Shown here in pieces: positions 11,643 through 21,956 of a DNA stretch of 64,000 nucleotides. The stretch covers positions 124,001-188,000 of the forward strand of contig SWBL01000017.1 in the NCBI GenBank assembly GCA_024195585.1, given 5' to 3'. This DNA comes from Aureobasidium sp. EXF-3400 (lineage: Eukaryota > Ascomycota > Dothideomycetes > Dothideales > Saccotheciaceae). A program made the translations under genes and the position numbers. The notes beneath the pieces were generated by a model. The model worked only from the letters and a program-made list of their open reading frames with translations, searched no databases and had not been told where the DNA came from. Each line of letters opens with the position of its first letter. The first letter of the stretch is position 1.

Positions 11643-11650
11643 TATATAAA
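11643..11650 (+). promoter_or_regulatory. TATA box of the CAP gene
   Basis: A perfect TATATAAA lies 186 bp upstream of the CAP start codon, within a CT-rich promoter region and before an A/C-rich leader. The position would give a 5' UTR of roughly 150 nt. Confidence 0.55.
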
Positions 11651-11835
11651 AGCTGTCTGCCTCTGCTGTCTTTTGGAAATACCAAAGCAGTAGCAGAAGA
11701 ACGCAACAACAGTAGCAGTGGTCACTAACAATCTGGCACATCAGTCTTTCAAGTCTTCCAACATTATCCGGATCTGGTATCCTTAAACAACGAACTTCAC
11801 AATCAACAACAATCAACAAATCTAAGGAATTCATC

Positions 11836-13584
11836 ATGCGCACTTCCACTCTCTTCGCCGGAGCCGCGTTGGCTGCCACTGCCTTCGCCGGCCCCATGTT
11901 CAAGCGCGACCTTGAGATCGACACCGTTTACGATGTCGCCTACGAGACAGTCTATGTTACCGAGACCGAGGGCACCACTATCCCCGTCACTGTCCCGGCA
12001 CCCGCCCCGACCCAGTACTCGACTCCTGCCGAGCAGGCTGCTCCTGCTGTGACTGTCGTCACTAGCGAGGCTCCTGTCGCTACTGTCGTCTCCTCGGCCA
12101 CTTCAGCTCCCGCCGCTGCCTCGACTTCCGCTGAGCCCAAGGCCGCCATTCCTGCTCAGGGCTACACCAGTGCCTGGACTTCCTACTGGACCGTGACTCC
12201 TTCTGCCAAACCCACCACTGTTGTTGCTACTTCTTCTGCTGCTCCTGCAGCCACCTCTGAGGTGAGCCTACTTGAATCGTTTCATCATCTTCTTTCTCGT
12301 GATTCTTTACATCCTCGTGTGAACTTCGAAAGCCTTATGGCCCAGATGTTCCGTCCTGCCTCCCCCTCCTCCCACCAATCCAAGCGTGCCACTTCAACGA
12401 TCAAGAGCACCTTCACTGTCAAGGCATCTACTTCGACGAAGAAGATTACGGTCACCTCCAAGAAGGCAACTTCAACGAGCAAGACCACAATCACTTCTAA
12501 GAAGGTAACTTCCTCCTCCAAGAAGGCAACTTCAACGAGCAAGAAGCTATCATCGTCGTCGAAGAAGGTATCTACGACCGCGAAGGGATCTCCGATCTCC
12601 ACGAAGGCACCCACAACCTCCCTGAAAACCTCGAGCACCAAAAAGGTCTCTTCCCTCCTCTCTACTGTTGAACGAGTTGCTTCCGTCCCTGCCTCGCGTA
12701 ATGCTTGCAAGCGCGAGTCATCTGTTGCATTCCCCTACAGTTCCTACAAGTCCCTCACCATGTCTACTTCATCTTCGTCTTCTTCACCCAGACCCACATC
12801 CTCCTCCAAACCCTCCTCCACATCAGTAAAAGTCACATCCACATCATCTCACTCTTCTTCGACCGCTCTTCCTACTTCCAAATCCTCCTCATCCCAGCCC
12901 AAGATCTCTTCCAAATCCTCCTCATCGTCTTTGAAGAGATCTTCTTCCTCTACTTTGATCAGCAATGCTAAGACAACATCACAGGCTAGCAGCACTATCG
13001 CCGCTCCCGCCGGCAAGGCCACCACCTACCAGGAGCGCGTTGTTGACCACCACAACGTCCACCGTGCCAACCACTCTGCTCCTGCCCTTGAGTGGGACTC
13101 GCAGCTCGCCGCTACTGCCGCCAAGATTGCTGCCACCTGCGTTTACGCCCACAGCATGGATGTCGACGGCGGTAACTACGGTCAGAACATTGCCGCTGGT
13201 GTCGAGGCCAACAACGTTTCTGCTGTCATCACCGAACTGTTCTACAACGGCGAGGTCGGCTACTACACCAACCTCTACGGCCAGGCCAACCCTGACATGA
13301 CCAACTTCGAGAAATGGGGTCACTTCTCTCAGCTTGTCTGGAAGGGTACCACTAAGGTCGGCTGTGCCACTCAGTACTGCTCTGGCGGTCTTGCCAACGT
13401 TGGTCAATACGTCTCTCCCCACTTCACTGTCTGCAACTACGGTGCTCCTGGTAAGTCTATGCTCCTTCGATCAACCCAACAACAGTTTACTAACATCGAT
13501 CCAGGTAACTACGCCGGTGAATACGCCGACAACATTGGTGCTTCGCTCAACCAGCCCACTCAAGACTGGCAATACAACCTGTAA
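11836..13584 (+). CDS. Secreted CAP/SCP (PR-1, Pry-like) protein with Ser/Thr/Lys-rich linker
   Basis: CAP proteins such as yeast Pry1 are secreted and bind sterols and fatty acids. Residues 1-18 are a signal peptide (cleavage near AFA/GP), followed by a Kex2-like KR. A long Ser/Thr/Ala then Ser/Lys-rich segment leads to the C-terminal CAP domain, which has QERVVDHHNVHR, YGQNIAAG, GHFSQLVWK and VCNYGAPG. A terminal intron 13451-13504 (GTAAGT, TACTAAC branch, CAG) joins GAPG to NYAGEY and rebuilds the CRISP signature, giving 564 aa. This intron is 54 nt and free of stops, so retention keeps frame. A second 3n stop-free segment, 12262-12345, also starts GTGAGC and may be an intron. The linker is likely O-glycosylated (inference). 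Confidence 0.85.
   Translation: MRTSTLFAGAALAATAFAGPMFKRDLEIDTVYDVAYETVYVTETEGTTIPVTVPAPAPTQYSTPAEQAAPAVTVVTSEAPVATVVSSATSAPAAASTSAEPKAAIPAQGYTSAWTSYWTVTPSAKPTTVVATSSAAPAATSEVSLLESFHHLLSRDSLHPRVNFESLMAQMFRPASPSSHQSKRATSTIKSTFTVKASTSTKKITVTSKKATSTSKTTITSKKVTSSSKKATSTSKKLSSSSKKVSTTAKGSPISTKAPTTSLKTSSTKKVSSLLSTVERVASVPASRNACKRESSVAFPYSSYKSLTMSTSSSSSSPRPTSSSKPSSTSVKVTSTSSHSSSTALPTSKSSSSQPKISSKSSSSSLKRSSSSTLISNAKTTSQASSTIAAPAGKATTYQERVVDHHNVHRANHSAPALEWDSQLAATAAKIAATCVYAHSMDVDGGNYGQNIAAGVEANNVSAVITELFYNGEVGYYTNLYGQANPDMTNFEKWGHFSQLVWKGTTKVGCATQYCSGGLANVGQYVSPHFTVCNYGAPGKSMLLRSTQQQFTNIDPGNYAGEYADNIGASLNQPTQDWQYNL
12455..12544 (+). repeat. Period-60 internal repeat in the CAP linker
   Basis: A 30-bp sequence at 12455-12484 recurs exactly at 12515-12544. 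It encodes the repeated SKKATSTSK unit of the Ser/Thr/Lys linker. Such repeats can change copy number by slippage. Confidence 0.8.
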
Positions 13585-14346
13585 GGAGCAGTGCAAGTGG
13601 CGCAGCTCTAAAAGTTGCCTGACGACTATTTGACGGCAAACCCTCTTCTCTTCTACAGTGCTGGACTTACAGAAGTTGTCTTGATGGCAGCGGAAGTCAA
13701 GCGCAATTATTTCCTTTGATCTTCTCTTCTTTGTTGATTGCATGTGGGGGAGTTGTGGGCAGTGAGACTGGAATCTTCATTCGCCCCTCTAAAAAAGAGC
13801 GAGAACACTAACGCTGGCACAATCGACGTTTTGTTCACGACCTCTCTCTACTACTACTCGACTTCGTTGTCAATATTTTCTCTCCACGGATGTGATGGAT
13901 GGCGTGGCCTGTGGTAGCTTTCTGTAGCATTCGCTTCTTCGAAATGAAAAACTCGCCGATGAAACGAGCAATGACTTTATATCTATTTTCCTCTTCAGAA
14001 TGACACAGCCGTGAAACATGTTGCTTCTGGGTTGTAATGGTTTGAGATGTGACAAATTTCCAGCTGAGAGCGTGACAGTATTGAAGATTGATGTCAACAG
14101 ATTCGGACAAATATGATTAACACAAGTCCTGGGCGTCTGCCGTTGATGTGGAGAATGAATCTTGGGAGTTCGTGGTTGATGTGGATGAGAGAGGGGGATC
14201 ATCAGATGACGCAAGTCTGAGGAAGGAGCGACTCGGAGGCGGAGGTGGAGCTGGTGGGGTAGAACGCAGACGATCTTGTATCGAGATTACAGCGCAACGA
14301 CGTGCAAGCACCAGACACACGCGACAAAGCAGCAAACATCAGGTGC
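13585..14346. other. Intergenic region, CAP gene to SPATA20-like gene
   Basis: Contains the 3' flank of the CAP gene and the promoter of the next gene. Minus-strand frames of about 90-115 codons here have no recognisable content. A G-rich stretch lies at about 14,235-14,265. Confidence 0.5.
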
Positions 14347-16756
14347 ATGCCATTGCCATTGCCATCGCTCTCGCGTCTTGGAGTCTCCGCATCTCGATCC
14401 GTCATCTTATCATCTCGTCTCGGTGCCAGCACTCGCCTCTCACGCGTCCGAGCCATGAGCTCCTCTTCATCCAAAGGCGGCTTCGTCTCGCTGACCAACC
14501 GCTGCAACGACAGCAAGTCGCCATATGTCCGATCGCATGCCGACAACCCTACAGCCTGGCAACTCTGGAGTCCCGAGACCCTCGAGCTGTCCAAGCGCAC
14601 CAACCGTCTGCTCTTCGTCTCTATCGGCTATTCCGCCTGCCATTGGTGCCATGTTATGGCTCACGAGAGTTTCATGAACGATCGCATCGCCCAGCTGCTC
14701 AATGAACACTTCATTCCCGTCAAGATTGATCGCGAGGAACGCCCCGATGTCGACAAGGTCTACATGGACTTCTTGCAGGCTACCACTGGTGGCGGAGGCT
14801 GGCCTCTCAACGTCTTTGTCACTCCAGATCTGCAACCATTGTTTGGTGGAACCTACTGGCCAGGCCCGAAGAGCGAGCGTAACCGTCAGGGCGGTGGGTT
14901 CGAAGCCATTCTGACAAAGGTCGCAAGCGCATGGAAAGAGCAGGAATCCCGATGCAGAGAAAGCGCCGCCAACATTACCGATCAGCTCAGGCAATTCGCC
15001 CAAGAAGGCACCCTCTCTGGCAGAAGATCTGGCGAAGGTGCCGACGCCGGCGACGATACTCTTGAACTAGAGCTGTTGGAAGAGGCCTATGACCACTACA
15101 ACTCGAGATTCGATGAGCAATACGGCGGCTTCGGTGGTGCTCCGAAATTCCCTACACCTTCACATCTGTCTTTCTTGATAAGGCTGGGTGAGTGGGATGG
15201 CATCGTTAAAGACGTCATAGGCGACGATGCTGTGCAAAATGCTCAAAACATGGTTGCAAAGACACTCGAACACATGGCCAAAGGTGGTATCAAAGATCAA
15301 GTTGGCCATGGTTTCGCTAGATACTCCGTCACCAAAGACTGGAGCTTGCCACACTTTGAAAAGATGTATGTTCTCCCATCCCTTCAATGAATCTCGTTAA
15401 CGAAACTGCAGGCTTTACGACAATGCTCAATTACTGCCTCTCTATCTCGATGCATGGCTCATAACCAAGAACCCTCTATTCCTCGACATGACTCACGACA
15501 TCGCTACTTATCTTACTTCGCCACCGATACAGTCCTCTACTGGTGGCTTCCACGCTTCCGAAGACGCAGACAGCGCGCCAAGTGCATCTGAAAAGGAACA
15601 CAAAGAGGGCGCGTTCTACGTATGGTCTCACTTGGAGTTCTTTGAGGCTATCAACGATGACAAACTGGCCAAAATACTTGCAAAGTACTGGAACGTGAAG
15701 CCTGACGGCAACGTCAGCCCGAAACATGACATCCAGGGCGAACTCAAGGGGCTCAACACGCTTTGTGTGACCTCATCTCTCAAGGAACTTGCTCAGCAGT
15801 TCGGAGAATCCGAACAAGAGGCAGCGAAGGCTATCCAGACTGGTCGCCAAAGACTGTCAGACTGGCGCGACAAACATCGTCCTCGCCCTCTTCTTGATGA
15901 CAAGATTGTTGTTTCCTGGAACGGTCTGGCCATTGGCGGTCTCGCTCGTGCTAGTGCTGCGCTGAAGAAGTCTGACCCGGAAGCTTCAAGAAAGTACCTT
16001 GAGGCTGCCATTTCAGCGTCCCAGTTCATCAAGAAAGAGCTATACGACCCAGAAGCCAAGACCCTCCGACGAGTCTACCGTGAGGGCCCCGGTGCTACCG
16101 CAGGCTTTGCTGATGACTACGCCTTCCTCATAAGTGGTCTTATCGAGCTTTACGAAGCAACGTTCGACGACTCTTACTTGCAGTGGGCCGATGAACTTCA
16201 ACAATCGCAGATCAAGCATTTCGGGGATAGTGAGAGCGAGACCAAGGGTGGCTTCTTCGGCACACCGGCTCACGCTCCAGATATCTTGATCCGCAGCAAA
16301 GACGCCATGGATAATGCAGAGCCCAGCGCTAACGGTGTGAGTGCAACAAACCTTTTCAAACTCTCGGCACTGCTCGACGACTCCAAGTACTCTGAGCTTG
16401 CTACACGTACAGCCAAGGCTTTCGAAGTTGAGATGGTTCAGCACCCCGGACTATTCACCGGTCTCATGTCGACGGTAGTCAACTCAAACCTTGACATCAA
16501 GCCAATCGTAATTTCTGGAACCGAGTCTAGTTCAGAAGTCCAGACTGCTTTGGAGCAGCTGCGCCAGCTGGTTCGTCCTGGCTCAACGATAGTCAGACTT
16601 GGTGGTGACAGCAAGAGCGATTGGCTCAGACAGAGAAACGAACTTCTCAGCTCGATCGATAAGGATAAAGACATGGTCCAGGTCTGTGAGGGCACGAGTT
16701 GTAAGCTGGTCAAGGCAGCTGAGCTCCAGGAGCTACTCAAGGGTACTCATGTATAA
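14347..16756 (+). CDS. SPATA20/YyaL-like thioredoxin-fold protein with alpha-barrel domain
   Basis: This conserved family joins an N-terminal thioredoxin-like domain (DUF255) to a large glycoside-hydrolase-like (alpha/alpha)6 barrel. Its biochemical role is not settled. Exons are 14347-15365 and 15412-16756, separated by a 46-nt intron (GTATGT...CTGCAG) that rejoins HFEKM to LYDNAQLLPLYLDAW, giving 787 aa. Visible features are SPYVRSHADNPTAWQ, the CxxC motif in GYSACHWCHVM, IDREERPDVDKVYM and GGWPLNVFVTPDLQP. The first ~35 residues are rich in Ser, Leu and Arg with no acidic residues and look like a mitochondrial presequence (inference). A second ATG (MSSSSSKGG) could give a shorter form. The ATG used is the first in frame. 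Confidence 0.9.
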
Positions 16757-17108
16757 AAGTTTGGGATAATAGGGAAGGCACATTGGGCAGGAATTGGATA
16801 ATCTAGATAGAGGGTTGTGGATGACGCGTTACGATGACATATGCCATACATACAAGACTCATATACGAGACTGATCTGTATAATGTCTAATAATAAGTAG
16901 TCTTGATGCCTTGATGTTTACAGAGTCCGATTGTGCGTTGAACTGGGACACAACATCAAAGTCCGGGGAAGCACGTCTGTGGATGACGTCTGAGAAACCA
17001 AGACATCATCACTTTCCCCTTCCGTAAACACACTACCCTAAGGCAGTCAAGAGACCAACCGTACGTACTTTCCCTCTACCACAGCCAACCTCCAGATCTA
17101 CAGACCCA
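16757..17108. other. Intergenic region, SPATA20-like gene to Nudix gene
   Basis: 352 bp between two genes on the same strand, holding the 3' flank of one and the promoter of the next. Nothing specific seen. Confidence 0.5.
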
Positions 17109-17828
17109 ATGCTGAACCGAACAGCAACCCGCTCTCTCCGCTCCCTTAACAAGCCTCTCCACACCACACCCACCCTCTACCACCGCACCTTCACCACCAC
17201 ACCCTCCACCATGAAAGCCCAAAAAGGCACCATCCACAGCATCACCGACGTCTCCACCTCAGACACCAAATGGGTCGCTCTCCGCCAAATCTCCTGGACA
17301 GACCAAAGCAACAAGTCCCGCACCTGGGAAGTAGCTTCTCGTAAAACACGCGGTAAAGCAGGCGTCGATGCAGTCGCTATGGGAAATATCATCCTACACC
17401 CTAGCAAACCACCAACCACGATTTTGGTATTGCAGTATAGACCACCTATTGATGCTATTTCCGTCGAGTGGCCTGCGGGGTTGGTGGATGCTGAGGAAAG
17501 TGTGGAGGATGCAGCAGTTAGAGAGCTCTTTGAAGAAACAGGGTACAAAGGCAAGGTTGTTTCTGTGTCGCCGATTGTAGCGGCGGATCCGGGGATGACG
17601 AGCGCGAATATGCAATTGGCTATGATGGAGGTGCAGTTAAAAGAGGGGGATGAGGAGCCTGAGCAGCATCTTGATGAGGGTGAACATATTGAGCGCGTGG
17701 TTGTTCCTTTGAATGAGCTTTACGAGAGGTTGGTGGAGTATAGTAAGATGGATGGCTACATGGTATCCGCTAAGCTGTTCCACTGGGCTCATGGTGTGCA
17801 CATGGCAAAGACGAAGAGTTATCTGTAG
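17109..17828 (+). CDS. YSA1: Nudix hydrolase, ADP-sugar (ADP-ribose) pyrophosphatase type
   Basis: This enzyme hydrolyses ADP-ribose and related ADP-sugars to AMP and a sugar phosphate. It is a single exon of 239 aa. The Nudix box is complete: GLVDAEESVEDAAVRELFEE followed by TGY, with the pattern G-x5-E-x7-REU-x-EE-x-GU. The upstream WPAG and downstream DPGMTSAN segments are typical of the ADPRase branch. The first 34 residues (MLNRTATRSLRSLNKPLHTT onward) are basic and hydroxylated like a mitochondrial presequence, and a second ATG (MKAQKGTIHS) would give a cytosolic form of about 205 aa. Dual targeting by alternative starts is possible but not shown. It is convergent with the GH76 gene. 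Confidence 0.88.
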   Translation: MLNRTATRSLRSLNKPLHTTPTLYHRTFTTTPSTMKAQKGTIHSITDVSTSDTKWVALRQISWTDQSNKSRTWEVASRKTRGKAGVDAVAMGNIILHPSKPPTTILVLQYRPPIDAISVEWPAGLVDAEESVEDAAVRELFEETGYKGKVVSVSPIVAADPGMTSANMQLAMMEVQLKEGDEEPEQHLDEGEHIERVVVPLNELYERLVEYSKMDGYMVSAKLFHWAHGVHMAKTKSYL

Positions 17829-18060
17829 ACTGAGAAGAAACAAGTTGGGCTGGAAGGCGCTTTTTGTAGATGCGTCTTTGCAATATATGTTGCAGTACAC
17901 GAAGGATGGATTGAAGAGTGATTGGCAAGGAGAAGTAATCAAGTTTATCTACCTCTATCGAAAGTTGCGCCTTTGTGTCGAGCCAGCCCGACCACATGCA
18001 AGATGCAAAAGCAGAGTCTGGAAAAGTAAATCTTCAGAGCCCACTCCATCTCATCTTCCT

Positions 18061-19218
18061 CTACATATTAGCCAAAGCAGCCTCCACCAAAGCCATGGTA
18101 GCTGAACTGTGACTGCTCAACTGCAGAGCCTGACTGTTGCCCAAAGCAAATGGACCAGCCCACTTCTCTCCTAACAAATTAGTTCCACTTTGTCTGGAGT
18201 TGGCCCAGATAGAATCCGCATTCTTAGTCAAGAAGGCTTTGATCTGTCCTCCAGCAGCAGAGGGCTTTGCATCACGCAAAGTGCGCAGTCCTCTCATCAT
18301 AATTCCCTTGAATTGCGCGGTATCAGGGTTGCAAGAGAGATCGCTGTCGCAGAATTCTTGGGCGATCTTATTGGAGTCCATCATGCCGTACTTTCCAGAC
18401 AACAGTTTGGTGGCAAGAGTGTCGGCGGTGGTGAGGTATGAGGCGTCGTTGGTGGCGTGGTAGAGGGCAACCAGAGCTTGTAGGGCTACACCTTCAATGT
18501 AGGTCAAGAAGGCGTGGTTGTTGCCGCAGGAAGGTGGGCTGCCGGTCAACCCATCGCCTTGCATTATGCCATCGATGAGGATGTTCTTGGTCAACCAGCT
18601 CCATTGTGTCTTGGCGAGGTTAATGAAGTAAGTGCTTTGGGCTGGGTAGCGGGTGGCGAGCAAAGCTGCGGCTTCCACATAGAGAACAGTAGCGATAGTA
18701 CTGCTCTTGACCAAGTACTTCTCAGAAGGATATGCGTTTGCCAGACCACCGCAAGGGTTGTTGGAGGGCTTGTTGTTCAGGTTGACAGAGCTGAAAGTGA
18801 CATTTGCAGTGGTGAGGAAACTAGTGTCTTTGGTGACATCGTAGGTCTTGATCAATGCGACAACCCACCACAACTGGTCGTCGAAAAAGTCGTCCCAGTT
18901 GAGAGCGCCGGTGCTGTCTTTGCCTTGGCTGCTCAGGGTGTGTTTGAAGACGCCGTTGGGGCCGTCGGTGATGCTTGTCAGGAATGACGAGCTGTCCTTT
19001 GCGCGTAGGTCGGCGAGCAGAGTCAGGCAGTTTGCAGTGTTCCACCAGCCTGCACTCCAAAATCCTGGACGAGGCGAGTTGTAGAAGGTTTGAAGTTCGG
19101 TGATGGCCGTATGTGAGTTTGTGAGGTATGTGTTTGTTGCTCGAGATTCAATCTCAGCGGGAAGAGCAGAGGCAGTTGCTGCCAGCAGCAAAGAAGACGA
19201 TAGAAGGTTGAACAACAT
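18061..19218 (-). CDS. Secreted glycoside hydrolase family 76 (alpha-1,6-mannanase-like)
   Basis: GH76 enzymes cleave alpha-1,6-mannan, and the fungal Dfg5/Dcw1 members act in cell-wall assembly. This is a single exon of 385 aa. A signal peptide of about 19 residues (MLFNLLSSSLLLAATASALP) is followed by the barrel. FWSAGWWNTANCL and the acidic pair in DDFFDDQLWWV, the site of the catalytic aspartates, are present. The fold continues with NPCGG, GDGLTG and a repeating helix pattern. The C-terminus has no hydrophobic GPI signal, so unlike Dfg5 this should be a free secreted enzyme, perhaps for degrading mannan (inference). It is transcribed towards the Nudix gene. Confidence 0.9.
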   Translation of the reverse strand: MLFNLLSSSLLLAATASALPAEIESRATNTYLTNSHTAITELQTFYNSPRPGFWSAGWWNTANCLTLLADLRAKDSSSFLTSITDGPNGVFKHTLSSQGKDSTGALNWDDFFDDQLWWVVALIKTYDVTKDTSFLTTANVTFSSVNLNNKPSNNPCGGLANAYPSEKYLVKSSTIATVLYVEAAALLATRYPAQSTYFINLAKTQWSWLTKNILIDGIMQGDGLTGSPPSCGNNHAFLTYIEGVALQALVALYHATNDASYLTTADTLATKLLSGKYGMMDSNKIAQEFCDSDLSCNPDTAQFKGIMMRGLRTLRDAKPSAAGGQIKAFLTKNADSIWANSRQSGTNLLGEKWAGPFALGNSQALQLSSHSSATMALVEAALANM

Positions 19219-20137
19219 AATGAAGGCGAAGTCGTGGTGGATGATGCAGAATGAGTGTGATGGGTATAACGAGTGTGTATATATTCTGCAACCCGGCAGA
19301 GCCTAGAACGAGCGAAGTGAAAGTGGCGATACAGAAAAGAATGAATAGTCGTCAGTCACCGTTATGGATCTTCACTACCTTTTAACGCACCAGACCCTCT
19401 TCCTCAAATCTTGACAGAGAATTATATCCTTTGGGTACCGAGTGACTTTACAGACCTGAAACACGGCTCAAGGGCGTCTAATGCAGCCTGCAAGGGGCCG
19501 CCACGCGGTCAACATGGGTCTGTTTTCTTCCTGCATATTTTCTTCTAGATAGTGGGTACTGAACCAAATCAGAACAATAGCTACCAGTATCTGAGGCATT
19601 TCGAGATCGCCTGTCCAAATGCCGGTTCGCGACGTTTTGTATAGGAGCAAAGACCCGAGCATTTGTCTTGTATAAGCCTATCATCGCGTCACTTCATTGA
19701 ATGTGCCGTGGCCGTTTGACAGGCGAACTGAACGGTATGTGGAGATTGTGATGGAGGGTGAAGTGGAGGCCGTTGGTGGGTGTTAGATCTTCGGCAATAG
19801 GTCAAACGTCCGTCGACAAGAGTCAAAGACCCCCCTTTGCAGATTTCGCCCCCAAGAAGACCCGACTAGATCGGGTCAACCGGCTGTCGAGAGGGTGTGC
19901 ATCGGATGCATCCTCGAACAGAAAAGTGTTTGATTGCTGATGGAGCACGAAACACAGGGGAATCTGAGAGTGAGGTTGGGAGAAAGACCTACATTTTCTT
20001 GGCAGTGTCGATCACGTCCCAATTCAAGGTATACATGCATCCCAACGTGAAGTGGTGTTAACAGAATTTCTGCTTGTATAAGGATATATATGTTGCTGCA
20101 GGGGTTACTCTCACACGAAACACTTCAGCCCTATCCA
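19219..20137. other. Intergenic region, GH76 gene to C2H2 gene
   Basis: Holds the promoter of the GH76 gene and the 3' flank of the C2H2 gene (both minus strand). AT-rich around 20,070-20,095. No recognised gene. Confidence 0.5.
19278..19284 (-). promoter_or_regulatory. TATA-like element of the GH76 gene
   Basis: A TATATAT run 60 bp upstream of the GH76 start codon on the minus strand. It is plausible as a core promoter element, although it lies close to the ATG. Confidence 0.4.
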
Positions 20138-21956
20138 TTACGCCCCTGTATTCGTCCACCCGTGCAATAGCCGGAAGGCTGCCATCCATCTGCATAATCT
20201 TAGTACATCAATTCTAGTCTTGGAACATCACAAGGACTTACTCAGGATTGTCTACAAGACACTGATTCCATGCATCGTCCGAATCATATAGTAACCTTCG
20301 GGCCTGATTCTGGAACATCTCGTCTGTAGGTGTGATTCCTAAGCTCAACTGCTGTCGACCATATCGACCAAGATGGAATATGACCATCTCATTTAGAGTC
20401 AGGTTATTGGTCTGCGTCGCTGGTACTTCCATCTCAGGGGTAAGTGGGAGAGGCGATGTCGGCTCAGAAGGTTCAGAAGGCATTGCTGTTAGTCGTGAAG
20501 AGATCTGCGCAACATGATCCCTTACCACATGACTGGTCGAAGAGAAAGGCACAAGTGTCTCTGTCTCGTCGCCAATAAGATAAGGAGGGATTGCATTGGT
20601 GACTCGTGCGGCAATTTCAGGTTCGAACTCGTGGTCGCCTCGCCAGTCTTTCATCGTGCGTCCGGCGCGGAAATGGCCTGACAAATGTTCGATCCTCTCA
20701 TCCCAGTTTGTCATCCGACGGTCGCAGAATCCACATCGAGAAGTGATGTTCGGGCCTTGAGTCTTCCAGTCGTCGATCAGTGGCATGGTTTGCAGCCTAT
20801 GGAACAAACGCAGATGTTGAACAAGATGATCTTTGCGGTTGAATTGTCGACGTGAACTCCTCACGCAGTTGCTGTGGTCATGACTGTCGAGATGATCGAG
20901 TGTAGGGTCCAAGACTTGACAGTAAGCACAGTGGTTTCTGCCAGTGGCCTCTGAGAACACTGAACCTCCTTGAGGACAGCATAGCCAGACCTCCAAGTTC
21001 AAATGCAACGACCTTTCATGCCTTGACCAGTCGTACCTCTTATAGAAGGTATCACAGCAGAAAGTACATTTGAAGATGTGGGCTTTATCTGATTGTGTCT
21101 TGGGCTTGCGAGCCCTTTGCGGCCGTCTGCGTGCTGAACGTGATCTAGCAGAGATACTGGATGCTGCCGAATTCGAAGACCGAACTGAAGGAGAACTTGC
21201 TGCACTCTCTACACTGGCGATAGATCCAGGTCGACTTCGACGTCCTCTACCAGGATAGTATGCTTCCGCAGGCTGGCTGATATGGTTCGGGTCTATTTCC
21301 TGGAACTCGCTGCTTTGCAGTGCTTGCTGTACAGCTGCCATAGAGACGTAGTCGTCCTCGGGTGGTGAGTTCTGGTATCTCTGCAAAGGGTCATAGCACT
21401 CGGCGGAGGAGGTTTCTGGTATGGGTATGCTTGCGGACGTGCTATTGCTGTCCATCCGACTCAGGCGATAACGGCTTCGACGACGTGGTAGACCACTATG
21501 TTGCTGTTTTCGCCCATCTGCAAGTATTTGGCTCCAAGATTTGCCAGACCTTTGGATCTCTCTGCTAGCCAAGGATGAGGCTAGCGGTGCAAGATCTGCC
21601 ATGTACTCATTACTCCAACCAAGAGGTATCTCCAAGCCTTTACCTTCGGCAGTTCCAAGTAGGTTGTATGAAGGCTCGAATGTGGCAGAGTTATCCATAG
21701 GAGGCATCGGCGTTACAAAGTTCGTCGAAAGATCAGAACTCGGGATATACAAATTACTCAAACTAGAGTAGTCAAAAGGAGCATTAGAGAAATCGTCCAG
21801 GGTCAGATCCTGATCTAGTATGCCTTGAGTTGAGGTCATATCTCCGAACATCGGGTGTGAAGGTTGGTGTTGTCCATCGTGGCTTGTCGTATGGGTGTCA
21901 CGGTTATCGTTTTGAGCCGGGCCTCTGCCCGCTTGATTTACTTGCGACTCATCCAT
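20138..21956 (-). CDS. C2H2 zinc-finger protein, fungal type, two exons
   Basis: Probable nuclear DNA-binding regulator. Exon 1 (21956-20242) encodes an acidic/Ser-rich N-terminal half, a basic Arg/Ser segment near residues 255-290, and zinc fingers: CTFCCDTFYKRYDWSRHERS followed by LH, then CAYC with downstream His residues in the HDHSNC/DHLVQHLRLFH region, and CGFCDRRMTNWDERIEHLSG followed by H. Exon 1 could stop at the TAA right after DNPE. However, that TAA is part of a GTAAGT donor followed by a GTACTAAG branch and a TATGCAG acceptor (intron 20241-20190), giving a second exon with tail EWMAAFRLLHGWTNTGA and a total of 588 aa. DNPEW at the C-terminus agrees with fungal relatives as I remember them. 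Target genes are unknown. Confidence 0.8.

Larger units (their letters stand above)
7588..11835. other. 4.2-kb region with no gene found
   Basis: No open frame here encodes anything I recognise, and frames longer than about 100 codons are absent apart from compositionally odd ones. I see no transposase or reverse-transcriptase motif and no long repeats. The last 700 bp (from about 11,100) are CT-rich and form the promoter and leader of the secreted CAP gene. Non-coding RNA cannot be excluded. Confidence 0.5.

Noticed and set aside
12285..12710. 141-codon acidic minus-strand frame over the CAP linker
   Set aside because: Its Glu/Val/Asp pattern is the mirror of the Ser/Lys repeat on the plus strand; no start context or homology.
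14467..15003. 178-codon minus-strand frame over the SPATA20-like gene
   Set aside because: Antisense to the conserved thioredoxin domain including the CxxC motif; a shadow.
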